A stretch of 64,000 nucleotides of DNA from an uncultured Clostridiaceae bacterium (GTDB taxonomy: Bacteria > Bacillota > Clostridia > TANB77 > CAG-465), in the NCBI GenBank assembly GCA_947381905.1, contig CANCXL010000009.1:1-64000 (forward strand), given 5' to 3'. This document shows, piece after piece, positions 53,301 through 63,607 of the stretch (position 1 is its first letter; the number at the start of each line of letters is the position of its first letter). Under the pieces are notes generated by a model that was not told the origin of the DNA, did not search any database, and saw only the letters and a list, made by a program, of their open reading frames with translations. A program made the position numbers and the translations under genes.

Positions 53301-53486
53301 TGTTATAATATGACCTGCATGAGGCATACCATTTGCTGTTGGAGGTCCATCATAAAAAGTAAAATATCTTTTTCCTTTATTCATATCAAAATTTTTCTTA
53401 ATAACATCATTTTGTTGCCAATTATTAAAAACTTCATGTTCCATTCCAACAAATCCATCTTGCTTTAACTCAACTTTTTTGTACAT
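50346..53486 (-). CDS. ileS: Isoleucine--tRNA ligase
   Basis: A 1046-residue class I synthetase. [13 protein letters not shown] is the HIGH-type signature, [20 protein letters not shown] the start of the catalytic core, [17 protein letters not shown] the editing-domain signature, [14 protein letters not shown] the KMSKS loop, and the anticodon-binding helices follow. The length and [12 protein letters not shown] motif fit the longer eukaryote-like (type 2) IleRS class. The ATG at 53486 ([12 protein letters not shown]) has an AAAGGAG ribosome site; the longer frame to 53546 would enter the T-box terminator. Confidence 0.96.
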   Translation of the reverse strand: MYKKVELKQDGFVGMEHEVFNNWQQNDVIKKNFDMNKGKRYFTFYDGPPTANGMPHAGHIITRVMKDIIPRYKVMKGYQVIRKAGWDTHGLPVELEIEKKLGISGKEQIEEYGVEKFVKECKESVFKYVHIWEEMTNKVGYWVDMDDPYITYDNKYIESVWWALKELWNKKLLFEGHKVMPYCPRCGTALSSHEVAQGYKDVKDLTCVAKFKVLGEDKYILAWTTTPWTLPSNLALCVNKAYDYCDVKVNVGTEEEPKYEVYVLARELVDTVLKDMSYEVLKEYKGAELLGIKYEPLMPFAKVDGKAFEVIHGDYVTLTDGTGIVHIAPAYGEDDSLVSKQNGIAFVNLVDKNGKFVDEVEPWKGRFVRDCNEDICEWLKNEGKLFHKEKHLHSYPHCWRCDTPLLYYPKESWFVGMSSLRNELVANNDKVNWYPETIKKGRFGNFLENVIDWGISRDRYWGTPLPIWTCECGHQECIGSIAELKEKGINVPEDIELHKPYIDNVHLKCSECGKEMTRAREVIDCWFDSGSMPFAQWHYPFENKEMFDNNFPAQFISEAIDQTRGWFYTLTALGTALFNKTPFENCIVLGHVLDGKGQKMSKSKKNGVDPLVLLDTVGADATRWYFYTGSAPWLSSRLSIENVQESQRGFLATLWNVYSFYVLYAEIDKFNPLEYKDFKSENVMDKWIISKLNTLVKSVDDKLEHYDITGAGYDLEAFTDELSNWYVRRNRERFWAQDLTDDKIGAYVTLYRVLTTMIRVAAPFVPFITDEIYTNLVCSLDKNAPESVHLCYWPEVNENEIDSKLEKEMDLAYKIVELGRSARNSENIKNRQPLSKMLISVDTLPEYYGNIVKEELNVKNVVLGAEMGEYVNFEIKPNLPVLGKEYGKLIPRIKEEIAKRNQMDLANKVKSGKIEQIMIDDTEIALTSENLLITMNGKEGFAFAGEGEIGVVLDTHITEELKEEGYVREVLSKVQNMRKDKGFEVLDRINLYVSGNEVIENVIKKHEDEIMRDTLTLEIHYNENREDYTDTNINGEHINIDVEVVK

Positions 53487-53538
53487 AATTATTTCTCCTT
53501 TCCCCCAAAAAAGATTATTAATAATCATATAATAAAAA

Positions 53539-53845
53539 AATCGCACATACCTGTATATAAGGAATGTACGATTATATTAACACACAATAATATAATATAT
53601 ACAAAATAATAACCACCTTAATATACAACATACCAACATATGTGCCCTTTATTACGTAAGGAATACGGCAAGTCTTACTATTAGTTCAGACCGCAACTCA
53701 GAGGTGATTTTCATAATGCATTACTTTAGAAGGGCTCACACTATCCCCAACTCGCTTGGTATTTTGTACACTATTACTCTTCCTCGTCATAGTCTTTGTT
53801 AATTATTATTTAATCTTTTTTATTTTTTAGTAATTTTCATTACGA
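53539..53845 (-). promoter_or_regulatory. T-box leader of ileS
   Basis: The terminator AATCGTACAT/ATGTGCGATT (53539-53548 with 53564-53573) is followed by a run of seven T. The T-box motif is degenerate (AAGGTGGTTA, 53610-53619) compared with AGGTGGTAACGCGG at pheS. The likely specifier is ATC (Ile), minus-strand 53708-53706 in TGAAAATCACCTC, an arrangement parallel to TGAAATTTCACT at pheS. The position before ileS supports the call. Confidence 0.82.
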
Positions 53846-53850
53846 TATTT

Positions 53851-53879
53851 ATTATAGCACAATAATAAATCGTTGTAAA
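53851..53879 (-). promoter_or_regulatory. Promoter of the ileS T-box
   Basis: Minus strand TTTACA, 17 bases, TATAAT, with the expected start near 53844. Confidence 0.8.
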
Positions 53880-53892
53880 TACCTGTATTAAA

Positions 53893-53920
53893 AATGAAGG
53901 CATCAAATGATACCTTCATT
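53893..53920 (-). terminator. Terminator of the first giant adhesin gene
   Basis: Minus strand AATGAAGGTATC and GATGCCTTCATT form a 12-bp stem (one G-U) with an ATTT loop, then TTTAAT. Confidence 0.82.
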
Positions 53921-53925
53921 AATTA

Positions 53926-56900
53926 TTATTGTTCGTTGTATTTTTTTCTTAAAGTATAAACTATGCCTACTATAGAAATAAGTAATATACTTGAAATAGC
54001 TATTACTGCTATGTCACCTGTGTTTGTTACAATAAAGTCTATTCTATCTGGCGAATTTTCATCTATTGTAAATACATATCCTTCCATTGATTCTTCATTC
54101 ATCTCATACCCTTCTGGTGCCTCAATTTCAGTGAATTTATATGTTCCATAATATGCTTTTTCTATTAGATATTCACCATTTTCATCTGTTACTCCATTTT
54201 CTACTAGATATACTACTGATCCATCTTCTCTTGTCTTTGGTTCTCCATTTTCATCTAGTAATACAATTGAGAATACACAGCCTTTAAGTGGTTCTCCTGT
54301 TTCATCGTCTACTTTTAGTACTCTTAACTCTTTAGACTTTCTTATGTTGTCTACTACGATTTTTTCTCCAAGCCATTCATAATTTTCTCCAATTTCTGCT
54401 ACAAATGGATGTGGCTCTTTATTTAAATCATATTTTTCTGGCGCTTCTACTTCTGTATAAGTATATGTTTTTCCATTTTCAAATAAAACTGTTGGTATAT
54501 ATCCTTCACCTTTTTCATTTGTAATAGATTTTAGTATTAGTTCACCATTTTCATCTCTTATTTCAAATACACAGTTTGGTACAAGTTCCCCTGTAAATAT
54601 ATCTTTTTTAGTAATTACAGCTTCAACAATTTCTTCTTCAATCATTGCATTATATACCATTCCATCATTATTTATATTATCTAGTTCAACTTTAATTATT
54701 TCTTTTGAAATCTCATATCCTGCTGGTGCTTTTAATTCTTTTAAATAATATGTTCTAACAGGTATATCTTCTAATTCAATTAATCCAAGCTCATCACTTG
54801 TAAGGATTACCTCTTCATATTTTCCTGTTTCGCTATTTTTTACTTTTAATGTTTTTGTACAAGCTTCATCTACATAAATTCCATACTCTGCACCTGGCAC
54901 TGATCTTACATTATTTTCTTTGAAATATTCTTTTATCTCTTCTCTAGTCTTTCCATTCATTTCATTTAATACTTCTTGAAGTTTTTGATCTAGATTTGTT
55001 TTATCTATTACATTTCCTGCAACTACTACTTCATCTGATGATGTTGATCCTACCTTTACTAGTGTTAATGTAGTTGTAGTTGGTGTATTTATTATATTTT
55101 TACCTCTAACAATTACTACTTTTTCAGTTGCATTATTTGAATATGCTAAATTATAATCATAAGTATTAGTATCTATGTTATATGGATATGTAACATATAA
55201 TTCTTTTACATAGTATGTTCCTTCCGGTAAATCTGCCTTACTTGTTACATTATTTTCACTGTCTGCCCATATTAAATCTACTAATGAATTTCTAGATATT
55301 GTTGCTGTTCCTTGATAATTATTTAGAGTTTCTTTTGTATATACCCCAAATAATGATTTTTGAACTAGCTCTTCTTCATCTGAATATTTTACTTCTTCAT
55401 ATTCTTTTTTAAATGTAAGTCCTAGTTTTTGTCTCTCATCTGTTAGTTCTTTTTTTACAGTTGCTGTTTCTAAATATTGATCTTTATTTTCTAAAACTAC
55501 ATTTGGTATATTTTCATCTTTTAAATATCCCTTTGGTGTTTTGTATTCTTCTATTCTATACTCTCCTGGGAATAATTTTTCAGCTACTGCATATCCATTT
55601 TCATCTGTAGTTATATCTGCTACCATTTGATCTTTTGAGTATCTTTTTATTCCATCTGGTGTATATGTATCTGCTACTGCATATATTCTATATCCTACAC
55701 CTTGTAATGGTAATTCTTTATATATTGGTGTATATAAATCTTCATCTCTATTTTCTGTTTCACTTACTGGATAAGTTACTTTCTCTGTTTTTGCTCCAGT
55801 AAATTTTTCACCAGTTTTGTATAGTTCTAAGTTTACTGTAAGAGGCTTATCATCAATTGTTGTATCAAGAACAATCTCTCCTGTTACAACTCCACCTTCT
55901 GGATATGTTGTGTCTTCTGCAAGACCAGTTGTTATTTTATCTACTTTTATTTTCTTTCCACCAACTTTTCCATATTCTGATGGATTATCTGGTAATCTCC
56001 ATTCTTCTTGTAAGAAATATCCTTCTGGTGCATTTGTTTCATATATTACGTACTCACCAGGTTGTACTTTTTCTGGTGTTACTAAATATCCATCTGAATT
56101 TGTTTTGTATCTAGATATTACTCCACCATCTTCATAACTCATTTGTTCTACAAATTTATTTTCTTGTAAATCCCAGATCGCATATTCTGCACCTTCAAGT
56201 TTTACTGTTAAATTTGTTAATCTATCTTTTTTTATTATCTTAAGCCAAGCAGGTACTGGATTATCTGCTACTATTCTTTTTTCATCTTGTTCATTATTTA
56301 CTATGTCTATATTTTCTGGTTGAATGAAATAATATTTGTGTAAATCTCCACCTTCATCAAGCTCTGTTAGTTCATATTTTCCATATGGTATTGTATATGT
56401 AGGAGATATATACTGTACATCTTCTTTAATGAACTCACAATATCCTGTTTCATCTACTGTACCATCATAATATACACTTCCATTAGAAGATACAAGTGTA
56501 AGTCTTAATTTTGCTCCAGCTGCTGGAATTTCTTCTGACTTATCATTTACATCTTTATATTTTATTACTCTTACTCTTCCAAAATTTGGAATATTTACAA
56601 GTTTTTCAAAGTTTATTATTACAACATCTGTTCCTTGTTTTCTGTTATCATATGAAGCTTCATATATTTTGTCTTCATATGTTACATCCTCTCCAGGTAC
56701 TAATGCTTTTGGATTTATTCCTTCTGGGAATGTTGTTTCTTTTAGATAATATGTTCCAGTTCTCATTGTTCCAGAAATTGCATATCCATCTTTATTTGTT
56801 GGTCCAACTCTTACAACTCTACCATTTTTATCTATAAAAGGCTTAGTTGCTGCTGCATCAGTATATACTGTAAAATATGCACCAGATACTTCTGCATCTG

Positions 56901-58548
56901 TTTTTCCAACAGTTTCATCTAGAAGTTTTTTGTTTACTGCAATTTTCATCATTTTTGAGTTGTCAACTTTTGTTTCATCATATGTTTTTTCAGCCTCAAT
57001 ATTTACCTCAAAATCTGAAATTATATATGCCTCATCTGGTACTACTACCTCTTTAACAACATATTCTCCATAAGGTAACCCTTCTATTTTGCATATGCCA
57101 TCTGTCCCAGATGTATTTGTTTCATATGTTTTACTTGCTTCCTCTTCTGTTCCAATAGCTGATTTTAATACTACTTTAAATTTAGCTCCAGCAAGAGGTA
57201 TTTCTGGATCATAATCTGTTTCACCTAGTCTCTTATATATTCTAATATCTCCTTTTGTTACATTATCATAAACTGTAAGTGTAGGTTCTAGACTACTTGA
57301 TTTTATTTCTATTGTATATACTTCATCAGATAAACCATATCCTCTTGGAGGAACTAGTTCTTTTACAGTATATACTCCAAGTGGTAAGTATTTTGTTGAA
57401 GCAGTTCTGTCTTCTCCAATTGTTAATCTGTCTACTTCTTTACCTGTTGAATCATATACTCCATATATAGCTCCAACAAGTGTAGCATCTCCTTGTGCTT
57501 TTATACCTGATTCTTTATCTTGTTTTTCTAAATGTATTTTTCCTGGAAGTATTTCTAGGCTAAATGCTGTTTGATCTTCAACACTTTGTGGTCTCGGACT
57601 TCCCGGGTGTATTAGTTGTTGTAAAGGATATCCTTTATGCTCTTCTGATGTAAAAAATACAATTTCTTCTCTTCCAGAACTCGAAGCTGGTGCATTATAT
57701 TTTACTTTTATATCACCATTCCATACTCCTTGAGAATAATTACTATCTATAGAAATATTAATGGTATTTCCATTTTTATCTACATTAACACCAACAGGTA
57801 AATTAGATTTATCTATAGTCCATCCGTCATTGGCAAATGAACCAGTAGTATCATATATACTAGCTGATTGACCTGGACTTAGTGTTAATGAAGTATTATT
57901 AAAAACTGGTGTTTCTATACTTCCAACTTGATGATCTGCTACATATTGTACTAAAGTATCATATAAAGGCTTTACTGTATTATATTGTCTTTGTAGCCAA
58001 TTTCCTTCACTAGGTGTATTGTATTGTCTATTTATTAAATCTTGAGCGATATCCCATCTAACTTGACCTTTTTCACCACCGTTTTTCCAGTCATTTAATG
58101 TCATTTCCCAAACATATGCTTGCATTGCAGCTTGATATGCATTATACTGGCTTCCATTATTTATTGCCCATTCTTCAGCATTCATATACCAATCCATTGC
58201 AATTCTTATATTATTTTTAGATTCTTCTGAAATCACATTATCCCAATAATCTGATCCTTTAAGATTTTGGTACATTTTTTGTTTATCTGTATAAACTCTA
58301 TGTTGAATACAGAATGCTGTTTTACGTTGTCCATCAATATTAAAATGATATATAGCAATACCTGTATTATATTCTGAAGATTTATCCTCATCTGACATTT
58401 TTATTCCATCTTTTCCATACCATACAAATGGAACAAAAATTTTTTGATCTATTGAAAGAGGATACTCTTTCGCTTCTACATGAACATTATTACACATAAT
58501 TAAACATGTAAAAAGTATAAACATTAAGAATATTTTTAATTTTTTCAT
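53926..58548 (-). CDS. Giant surface adhesin, thioester domain plus Cna-B/SpaA-like repeats (paralog 1)
   Basis: A 1540-residue exported protein. Signal peptide at 1-26. An N-terminal thioester (TQXA) domain at about 30-215 has Cys80 (TAFCIQ) and Gln143 (AAMQAYVW), which should form an internal thioester able to bond covalently to host or surface ligands. Then come a Big-like domain with VTLSPG-type strands and about ten Cna-B/SpaA-type domains, recognisable by G-x-Y-x-x-x-E-x-x-x-P-x-G-Y endings (TVKELVPPRGYGL, YTEVEAPEKYDL). The C-terminal sorting-like signal is VTNTGD, hydrophobic helix, RKKYNEQ; it lacks the LPxTG proline. GGGGGGAAA ribosome site. Confidence 0.88.
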   Translation of the reverse strand: MKKLKIFLMFILFTCLIMCNNVHVEAKEYPLSIDQKIFVPFVWYGKDGIKMSDEDKSSEYNTGIAIYHFNIDGQRKTAFCIQHRVYTDKQKMYQNLKGSDYWDNVISEESKNNIRIAMDWYMNAEEWAINNGSQYNAYQAAMQAYVWEMTLNDWKNGGEKGQVRWDIAQDLINRQYNTPSEGNWLQRQYNTVKPLYDTLVQYVADHQVGSIETPVFNNTSLTLSPGQSASIYDTTGSFANDGWTIDKSNLPVGVNVDKNGNTINISIDSNYSQGVWNGDIKVKYNAPASSSGREEIVFFTSEEHKGYPLQQLIHPGSPRPQSVEDQTAFSLEILPGKIHLEKQDKESGIKAQGDATLVGAIYGVYDSTGKEVDRLTIGEDRTASTKYLPLGVYTVKELVPPRGYGLSDEVYTIEIKSSSLEPTLTVYDNVTKGDIRIYKRLGETDYDPEIPLAGAKFKVVLKSAIGTEEEASKTYETNTSGTDGICKIEGLPYGEYVVKEVVVPDEAYIISDFEVNIEAEKTYDETKVDNSKMMKIAVNKKLLDETVGKTDAEVSGAYFTVYTDAAATKPFIDKNGRVVRVGPTNKDGYAISGTMRTGTYYLKETTFPEGINPKALVPGEDVTYEDKIYEASYDNRKQGTDVVIINFEKLVNIPNFGRVRVIKYKDVNDKSEEIPAAGAKLRLTLVSSNGSVYYDGTVDETGYCEFIKEDVQYISPTYTIPYGKYELTELDEGGDLHKYYFIQPENIDIVNNEQDEKRIVADNPVPAWLKIIKKDRLTNLTVKLEGAEYAIWDLQENKFVEQMSYEDGGVISRYKTNSDGYLVTPEKVQPGEYVIYETNAPEGYFLQEEWRLPDNPSEYGKVGGKKIKVDKITTGLAEDTTYPEGGVVTGEIVLDTTIDDKPLTVNLELYKTGEKFTGAKTEKVTYPVSETENRDEDLYTPIYKELPLQGVGYRIYAVADTYTPDGIKRYSKDQMVADITTDENGYAVAEKLFPGEYRIEEYKTPKGYLKDENIPNVVLENKDQYLETATVKKELTDERQKLGLTFKKEYEEVKYSDEEELVQKSLFGVYTKETLNNYQGTATISRNSLVDLIWADSENNVTSKADLPEGTYYVKELYVTYPYNIDTNTYDYNLAYSNNATEKVVIVRGKNIINTPTTTTLTLVKVGSTSSDEVVVAGNVIDKTNLDQKLQEVLNEMNGKTREEIKEYFKENNVRSVPGAEYGIYVDEACTKTLKVKNSETGKYEEVILTSDELGLIELEDIPVRTYYLKELKAPAGYEISKEIIKVELDNINNDGMVYNAMIEEEIVEAVITKKDIFTGELVPNCVFEIRDENGELILKSITNEKGEGYIPTVLFENGKTYTYTEVEAPEKYDLNKEPHPFVAEIGENYEWLGEKIVVDNIRKSKELRVLKVDDETGEPLKGCVFSIVLLDENGEPKTREDGSVVYLVENGVTDENGEYLIEKAYYGTYKFTEIEAPEGYEMNEESMEGYVFTIDENSPDRIDFIVTNTGDIAVIAISSILLISIVGIVYTLRKKYNEQ

Positions 58549-58588
58549 ATATTTCCCCCCTATATTAAATCATTTCTTAACACTTTAT

Positions 58589-58617
58589 ATTATATAGCAA
58601 AAATAAATAATTTTTAA
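58589..58617 (-). promoter_or_regulatory. Possible promoter of adhesin paralog 1
   Basis: Minus strand TATAAT with a poor TTAAAA hexamer 17 bases upstream. The remainder of the 58549-58723 gap is AT-rich with no other feature visible. Confidence 0.4.
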
Positions 58618-58723
58618 TATTTTAAAATTTATACATAATTTTTCTTTCCTTGAGTTACAAAAATATTACATTTTTTTCTTTTTGCTGGTTTATTCGATTT
58701 TATTCTTGTACAATACTAAAAAA

Positions 58724-58757
58724 ATAAAGGCATGATGCTTTTATATCACGCCTTTAT
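58724..58757 (-). terminator. Terminator of the second giant adhesin gene
   Basis: Minus strand ATAAAGGCGTGAT and ATCATGCCTTTAT form a 13-bp stem with one G-U, then TTTTTTAG. Confidence 0.85.
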
Positions 58758-58773
58758 ATAGTATTTTTAACTA

Positions 58774-61700
58774 TTATTTTTTCTTTTTATTTCTTACAAT
58801 AACAAATGCTATTCCAAGAACACACACTACTGCAATTACTGCTATAGCAATTACTGCAATGTCTCCTGTTTCTGGAGCCCTATCATCCTTTACAACAATT
58901 TTTACATCTTCTGCATCTATTGTTATTTCATGTGGTTCTGTGTCAATTAAATACTCTTCTGGAGCTTCTAACTCTGTATATGTATATTTACCATATGGTA
59001 CATTTTCAAATACATATACTCCGTTTTCATCTGTTACTCCTTCTTCTTTCCAATCAGGATTATCTAGACTTTGTAATACAAATTTACAATTTGGTATTAC
59101 TTTTGAATCTACCATGTCTAATTTTGTTAGAGTTACTGTAGATGTCTTTCTTATATTTTCTACTTTTATTGTATCTGCTACCCAATTTCCTTCTTCATCG
59201 ATTTCTGCTACAAATTCATGTGGCTCTTTATTTAGTTCATATATTTTTGGTGCTTCTACTTCTGTATAAGTATATGTTTTTCCATTTTCAAATAAAACTA
59301 CTGGTATATATGCTTTACCTTCTTCATTTGTAATAGATTTTAAAAGTAGATTTCCTTCACTATCTCTAATTTCAAATGTACATTTAGGTACTAATTCTCC
59401 TGTAAATATATCTGTTTTTGTAATTACTGCTTGTACTACTTCTTTTTCAATCATTGCATCATATACCATTGCATCTTTATTTACATTATCTAATTCTACT
59501 TTTACTATATCTTTTGAAATCTCATATCCTTTTGGTGCTTTTATCTCTTTTAGATAATATGTTCTAATTGGTATATCATTTAATGTTATTAGTCCTAATT
59601 CATCACTTGTAAGTGTTACATCCTCATATTTTCCTGTTTCATTGTTTTTTACTTTTAATGATTTTGTACATGCTTCATCTGTATAGATTCCATATTCTGC
59701 ACCTGATACTGATTTTACATTGTTTTCTTTAAAATACTCTCTTATCTCATCTTTAGTTTTTCCATTTATTTTTTCTATAATATCGCTTACCTCTTTATCT
59801 AAGTTTGAAGTATCAATTATATTTCCATTTAAAATAAGATCACTTACTGTTGTTGTTCCTATTTTTACTAAAGTTATTGATGTTGAGTTTGTTGTATTTA
59901 CTAAGTTCTTTCCTCTAATAATTACTTCTTTTTGTGTAGCATCATTTGAATATGCTAAATTATAATCATATGTATTAGTATCTATGTTATATGGATATGT
60001 AACATATAATTCTTTTACATAGTATGTTCCTTCCGGTAAATCTGCCTTACTTGTTACATTATTTTCACTGTCTGCCCATATTAAATCTACTAATGAATTT
60101 CTAGATATTGTTGCTGTTCCTTGATAATTATTTAGAGTTTCTTTTGTATATACCCCAAATAATGATTTTTGAACTAGCTCTTCTTCATCTGAATATTTTA
60201 CTTCTTCATATTTTTTCTTAAATGTAAGTCCTAGTTTTTGTCTTACATCTGTTAGTTCTTTTTTTACAGTTGCTGTTTCTAAATATTCATCTTCATTTTC
60301 TAAAACTACATTTGGTATATTTTCGTCTTTTAAATATCCCTTTGGTGTTTTATACTCTTCTATTCTATACTCACCTGGGAATAATTTTTTGGCTACTGCA
60401 TATCCATTTTCATCTGTTGTTATATCTGCTACCATTTGATCTTTTGAATATCTTTTTATTCCATCTGGTGTATATGTATCTGCTACTGCATATATTCTAT
60501 ATCCTACACCTTGTAATGGTAATTCTTTATACATTGGTGTATATAAATCTTCTGTTTTTTCTTCTGATTCACTTACTGGGTATGTTACTTTTTCAGTTTT
60601 TGCTCCAGTAAATTTTTCTGCTGTTTTATATAATTCTAGATTTACTGTAAGTGGTGTGTTATGTATTGTGGTCTCAAGAACAATCTGTCCTGTTACAACT
60701 CCGCCTTCTGGATATGTTGTATCTTCTGCAAGACCAGTTGTTATTTTATCTACTTTTATCTTCTTTCCACCAACTTTTCCATAATCTGATGAATTTTGTG
60801 GTAATCTCCATTCATCATCTAAATAATATCCTGCTGGTGCCTTTGTTTCATATATTACATATTCACCTGGCTCAACTTTTTCTGGTGTTACTAAATAGCC
60901 TTCTTCATTTGTTTCAAATTCAGATATTTTTCCACCATCATTATAACTCATTTGCTCTACAAATTTATTTTCTTGTAAATCCCATATTTTATATTTTGCT
61001 CCTTCTAGTCTTACAACTTGTCCAGAAACATTATCTTTTTTTACTATTTTAAGCCAAGCAGGTACCGGATTATCTGCAAGTATTCTTCTTTCTTCTTGAT
61101 CATCATTTACTATATCTATTCTTTCTGCTTGTACAAAGAAATACTTATGTCCGTCTCCACCTTCGTCTAATTCTGTTATCTCGTATTTTCCATATGGTAT
61201 TGTATATGGATAATATGGGTCTCTTAATTCTTCATTTACAAATTCTGCGTATCCATTATCATTTATTACAGCATCATAATATACACTTCCATTAGATGAG
61301 ATTAAAGTAAGTCTTAATTTTGCACCTTTTGCTGGTGACTCATCTGATGCATCTGTACTATCTTTATATTTTAGTATTTCAACTTTACCAAAGTTTGGAA
61401 TGTTTACAAGATTTTCTAAATTTACTGTAACAATATCTTCACCTTGATTTACATTATTATATGATGCTTCATATACCTTCTCTTTATATGTAATAGTGTC
61501 TCCTGGAACTATTGCATCTGGATTTATTCCTTCTGGGAATGTTGTTTCTTTTAAATAATATGTTCCTGTTCTCATTGTTCCAGATATTGCATATCCTTCA
61601 GCATTTGTTGGTCCTATAACAACAGTTCTTCCATTTTTATCTATATATGGCTCTGTTGCATCAGCATTAGTATACACTGTAAAATATGCACCTGATACTT

Positions 61701-63351
61701 TTGCATCTGTTTTTCCAACAGTTTTATCTAATAATACTTTATTTATACTAATTCTCATCTCTTTAGATGAATCTACTTTAGTTAGACTATATGTTCTTTC
61801 CTCTTCTATATTAATTTCAAAATTTGCAATTTTATATGCCTCATTTGGAACTATATTTTCTTCAACAACATATACGCCATAAGGTAGTCCTTCTACTTTA
61901 CAAATCCCATCTTGACTTGATACATTTGTATAATATGTTTTACTTGCTTCTTCTGCTGTTCCTATAGCAGATTTTAATACTACTTTAAATTGAGCACCCG
62001 CAAGATTTATTTCTGCATCATAATCTGTTTGTCCTAATCTTTTAGTTATTTCAAGATTTCCCTTTATAACATTATCATAAACTGTAAGAGTTGGTTCTAA
62101 ACTACTTGATGTAATTTCAACTCTATATGTTTCATTAGATAGATTATATCCTTTTGGAGGAACTAATTCTTTTACAGTATAAACACCAAGTGGTAAATAA
62201 TCTGTAACTGCTGTTGCGTCAGCTTTAATAGTTAATCTTTGAACTTCCTTACCATTTGAATCATATACTCCATATACTGCGCCCTCAAATTTAGCGTCTC
62301 CTTGTACCTTAATTGTTGTCTCTTTATCATTTTTTACTAAATGTATTTTTCCTGGAACAATTTCTATATTAAAACTAGAACTTGCACTGTCACCTTTTGG
62401 ACTTCCAGGGTAAATTAATGTTTGGATATTTTTTCCTTCATATTTTTGATCTGAGAAAAATACAATTTCTTCTCTATTTCCTGTAGCTCCACTAGTATAT
62501 TTTAAAGGAACACTTCCACTCCATACTCCTTGTGTATAACTTGATGTTACTGTAACAGTTATCTTGTTTCCAGATTTAGTAACTTCAATACCTTCTGGTA
62601 AATCTTTAGTATCTATAGTCCATCCACTCTTAGAAAGAACTCCTTTAGTATCTGTTATAGTAACAGACTCTCCTGGGCTTAATGTTACAGATGTTTTATC
62701 TAAAGTTGGATTTTCACTACCTTCTACCTGATGTTTTGCAACATAATCCACTATTTGATCATAAAACTTTTTCATATTGCTATGATGTGTTGGATTCCAA
62801 CCACCAGAAACAACTGTTAGTGGTGGATTATTTGTATCTATTATTTTTTGAGATGCAGCCCAATCAATAGATCCACTTCCGCCACCTTTCCAATCATTTA
62901 GTGTCATATGCCAAATATATACTTGCATTGCACCTTGTAAAGCGCTATGTCTACTTACACTTGCTCCATCTATAGCATCAAGATACCAATCCATTGCTAT
63001 ACGTATGTTATTTTTAGATTTTTCTGAAATGACATTATTCCAATAGTCATAACTACTATTGCCATCATACTCATATCCATAATCTGTATAAACACCACGT
63101 TCGATACAAAATGCTTCTCTTTCTTGACCTGTTTTCTTATTTTTTAAAATAAATAATTCGATACCTATTGGTCTGTCTGCATCCGAAACAACGGCTCCAT
63201 TTCCGCCTTTCCAAACTATAGGAGCTGCAATTTGCTGTAATCTTCCAGTAGGTGCTTTAAGCTCCCAGTCTTTAGCTGAAACGAAATTTTGGTTTAATAT
63301 AACAAAACATGCTGTTAATACAAAAACTAATAAAAATTTTACTTTTTTCAT
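58774..63351 (-). CDS. Giant surface adhesin, thioester domain plus Cna-B/SpaA-like repeats (paralog 2)
   Basis: A 1525-residue paralog with the same layout: signal peptide at 1-27, thioester domain with Cys82 (AFCIERG) and Gln143 (GAMQVYIW), a Big-like domain, a long series of Cna-B domains, and a sorting signal APETGD, hydrophobic helix, RNKKKK, closer to canonical LPxTG than paralog 1. The two proteins align end to end, with a middle block of almost identical sequence at DNA level and diverged flanks. The last domain is shorter than in paralog 1. GAGGTGA ribosome site. No sortase gene is in the window. Confidence 0.88.
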   Translation of the reverse strand: MKKVKFLLVFVLTACFVILNQNFVSAKDWELKAPTGRLQQIAAPIVWKGGNGAVVSDADRPIGIELFILKNKKTGQEREAFCIERGVYTDYGYEYDGNSSYDYWNNVISEKSKNNIRIAMDWYLDAIDGASVSRHSALQGAMQVYIWHMTLNDWKGGGSGSIDWAASQKIIDTNNPPLTVVSGGWNPTHHSNMKKFYDQIVDYVAKHQVEGSENPTLDKTSVTLSPGESVTITDTKGVLSKSGWTIDTKDLPEGIEVTKSGNKITVTVTSSYTQGVWSGSVPLKYTSGATGNREEIVFFSDQKYEGKNIQTLIYPGSPKGDSASSSFNIEIVPGKIHLVKNDKETTIKVQGDAKFEGAVYGVYDSNGKEVQRLTIKADATAVTDYLPLGVYTVKELVPPKGYNLSNETYRVEITSSSLEPTLTVYDNVIKGNLEITKRLGQTDYDAEINLAGAQFKVVLKSAIGTAEEASKTYYTNVSSQDGICKVEGLPYGVYVVEENIVPNEAYKIANFEINIEEERTYSLTKVDSSKEMRISINKVLLDKTVGKTDAKVSGAYFTVYTNADATEPYIDKNGRTVVIGPTNAEGYAISGTMRTGTYYLKETTFPEGINPDAIVPGDTITYKEKVYEASYNNVNQGEDIVTVNLENLVNIPNFGKVEILKYKDSTDASDESPAKGAKLRLTLISSNGSVYYDAVINDNGYAEFVNEELRDPYYPYTIPYGKYEITELDEGGDGHKYFFVQAERIDIVNDDQEERRILADNPVPAWLKIVKKDNVSGQVVRLEGAKYKIWDLQENKFVEQMSYNDGGKISEFETNEEGYLVTPEKVEPGEYVIYETKAPAGYYLDDEWRLPQNSSDYGKVGGKKIKVDKITTGLAEDTTYPEGGVVTGQIVLETTIHNTPLTVNLELYKTAEKFTGAKTEKVTYPVSESEEKTEDLYTPMYKELPLQGVGYRIYAVADTYTPDGIKRYSKDQMVADITTDENGYAVAKKLFPGEYRIEEYKTPKGYLKDENIPNVVLENEDEYLETATVKKELTDVRQKLGLTFKKKYEEVKYSDEEELVQKSLFGVYTKETLNNYQGTATISRNSLVDLIWADSENNVTSKADLPEGTYYVKELYVTYPYNIDTNTYDYNLAYSNDATQKEVIIRGKNLVNTTNSTSITLVKIGTTTVSDLILNGNIIDTSNLDKEVSDIIEKINGKTKDEIREYFKENNVKSVSGAEYGIYTDEACTKSLKVKNNETGKYEDVTLTSDELGLITLNDIPIRTYYLKEIKAPKGYEISKDIVKVELDNVNKDAMVYDAMIEKEVVQAVITKTDIFTGELVPKCTFEIRDSEGNLLLKSITNEEGKAYIPVVLFENGKTYTYTEVEAPKIYELNKEPHEFVAEIDEEGNWVADTIKVENIRKTSTVTLTKLDMVDSKVIPNCKFVLQSLDNPDWKEEGVTDENGVYVFENVPYGKYTYTELEAPEEYLIDTEPHEITIDAEDVKIVVKDDRAPETGDIAVIAIAVIAVVCVLGIAFVIVRNKKKK

Positions 63352-63561
63352 TTTATATTCACCTCATATCAAAGCTTTTCCTTTCATGTTAATATTATAT
63401 AATATTTACTTTGATTTGAAAACCCTCGTCACTTTTAGTATTTTTTAAATATACTAGTTTAAAGTAAAATTTCATATATATTTCAAAATTATTTCATAAA
63501 AATTATATTAAATTAAAAAACATTTTGTACACTTAAAAGTAAATTTTTGGCAATACTAGAA

Positions 63562-63597
63562 AAAAAGAATTCCACTAAAAATAGTGAAATTCTTTTT
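63562..63597 (-). terminator. Terminator of the third adhesin-type gene
   Basis: Minus strand AAAAAGAATTTCACTA and TAGTGGAATTCTTTTT form a long stem with a 4-base loop. The 63352-63561 gap otherwise shows only AT-rich upstream DNA with a possible TTTTCA/TATAAT pair near 63395-63423. Confidence 0.8.
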
Positions 63598-63607
63598 ATT
63601 TAAATTT

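Noticed and set aside
53586-53780. Possible tRNA genes in the ileS leader
   Set aside because: The conserved pieces fit a T-box leader with terminator and specifier; no cloverleaf or TTC-arm was found.
55817-56137. Open frames on the plus strand opposite the adhesin genes (also near 59000-60900)
   Set aside because: Repetitive, Leu/Ser-rich shadows of the adhesin codons without ribosome sites.
53926-58548. Pilus operon with sortase
   Set aside because: The proteins resemble SpaA-type subunits, but there is no sortase in the window and each gene has its own terminator, so a pilus cannot be claimed.
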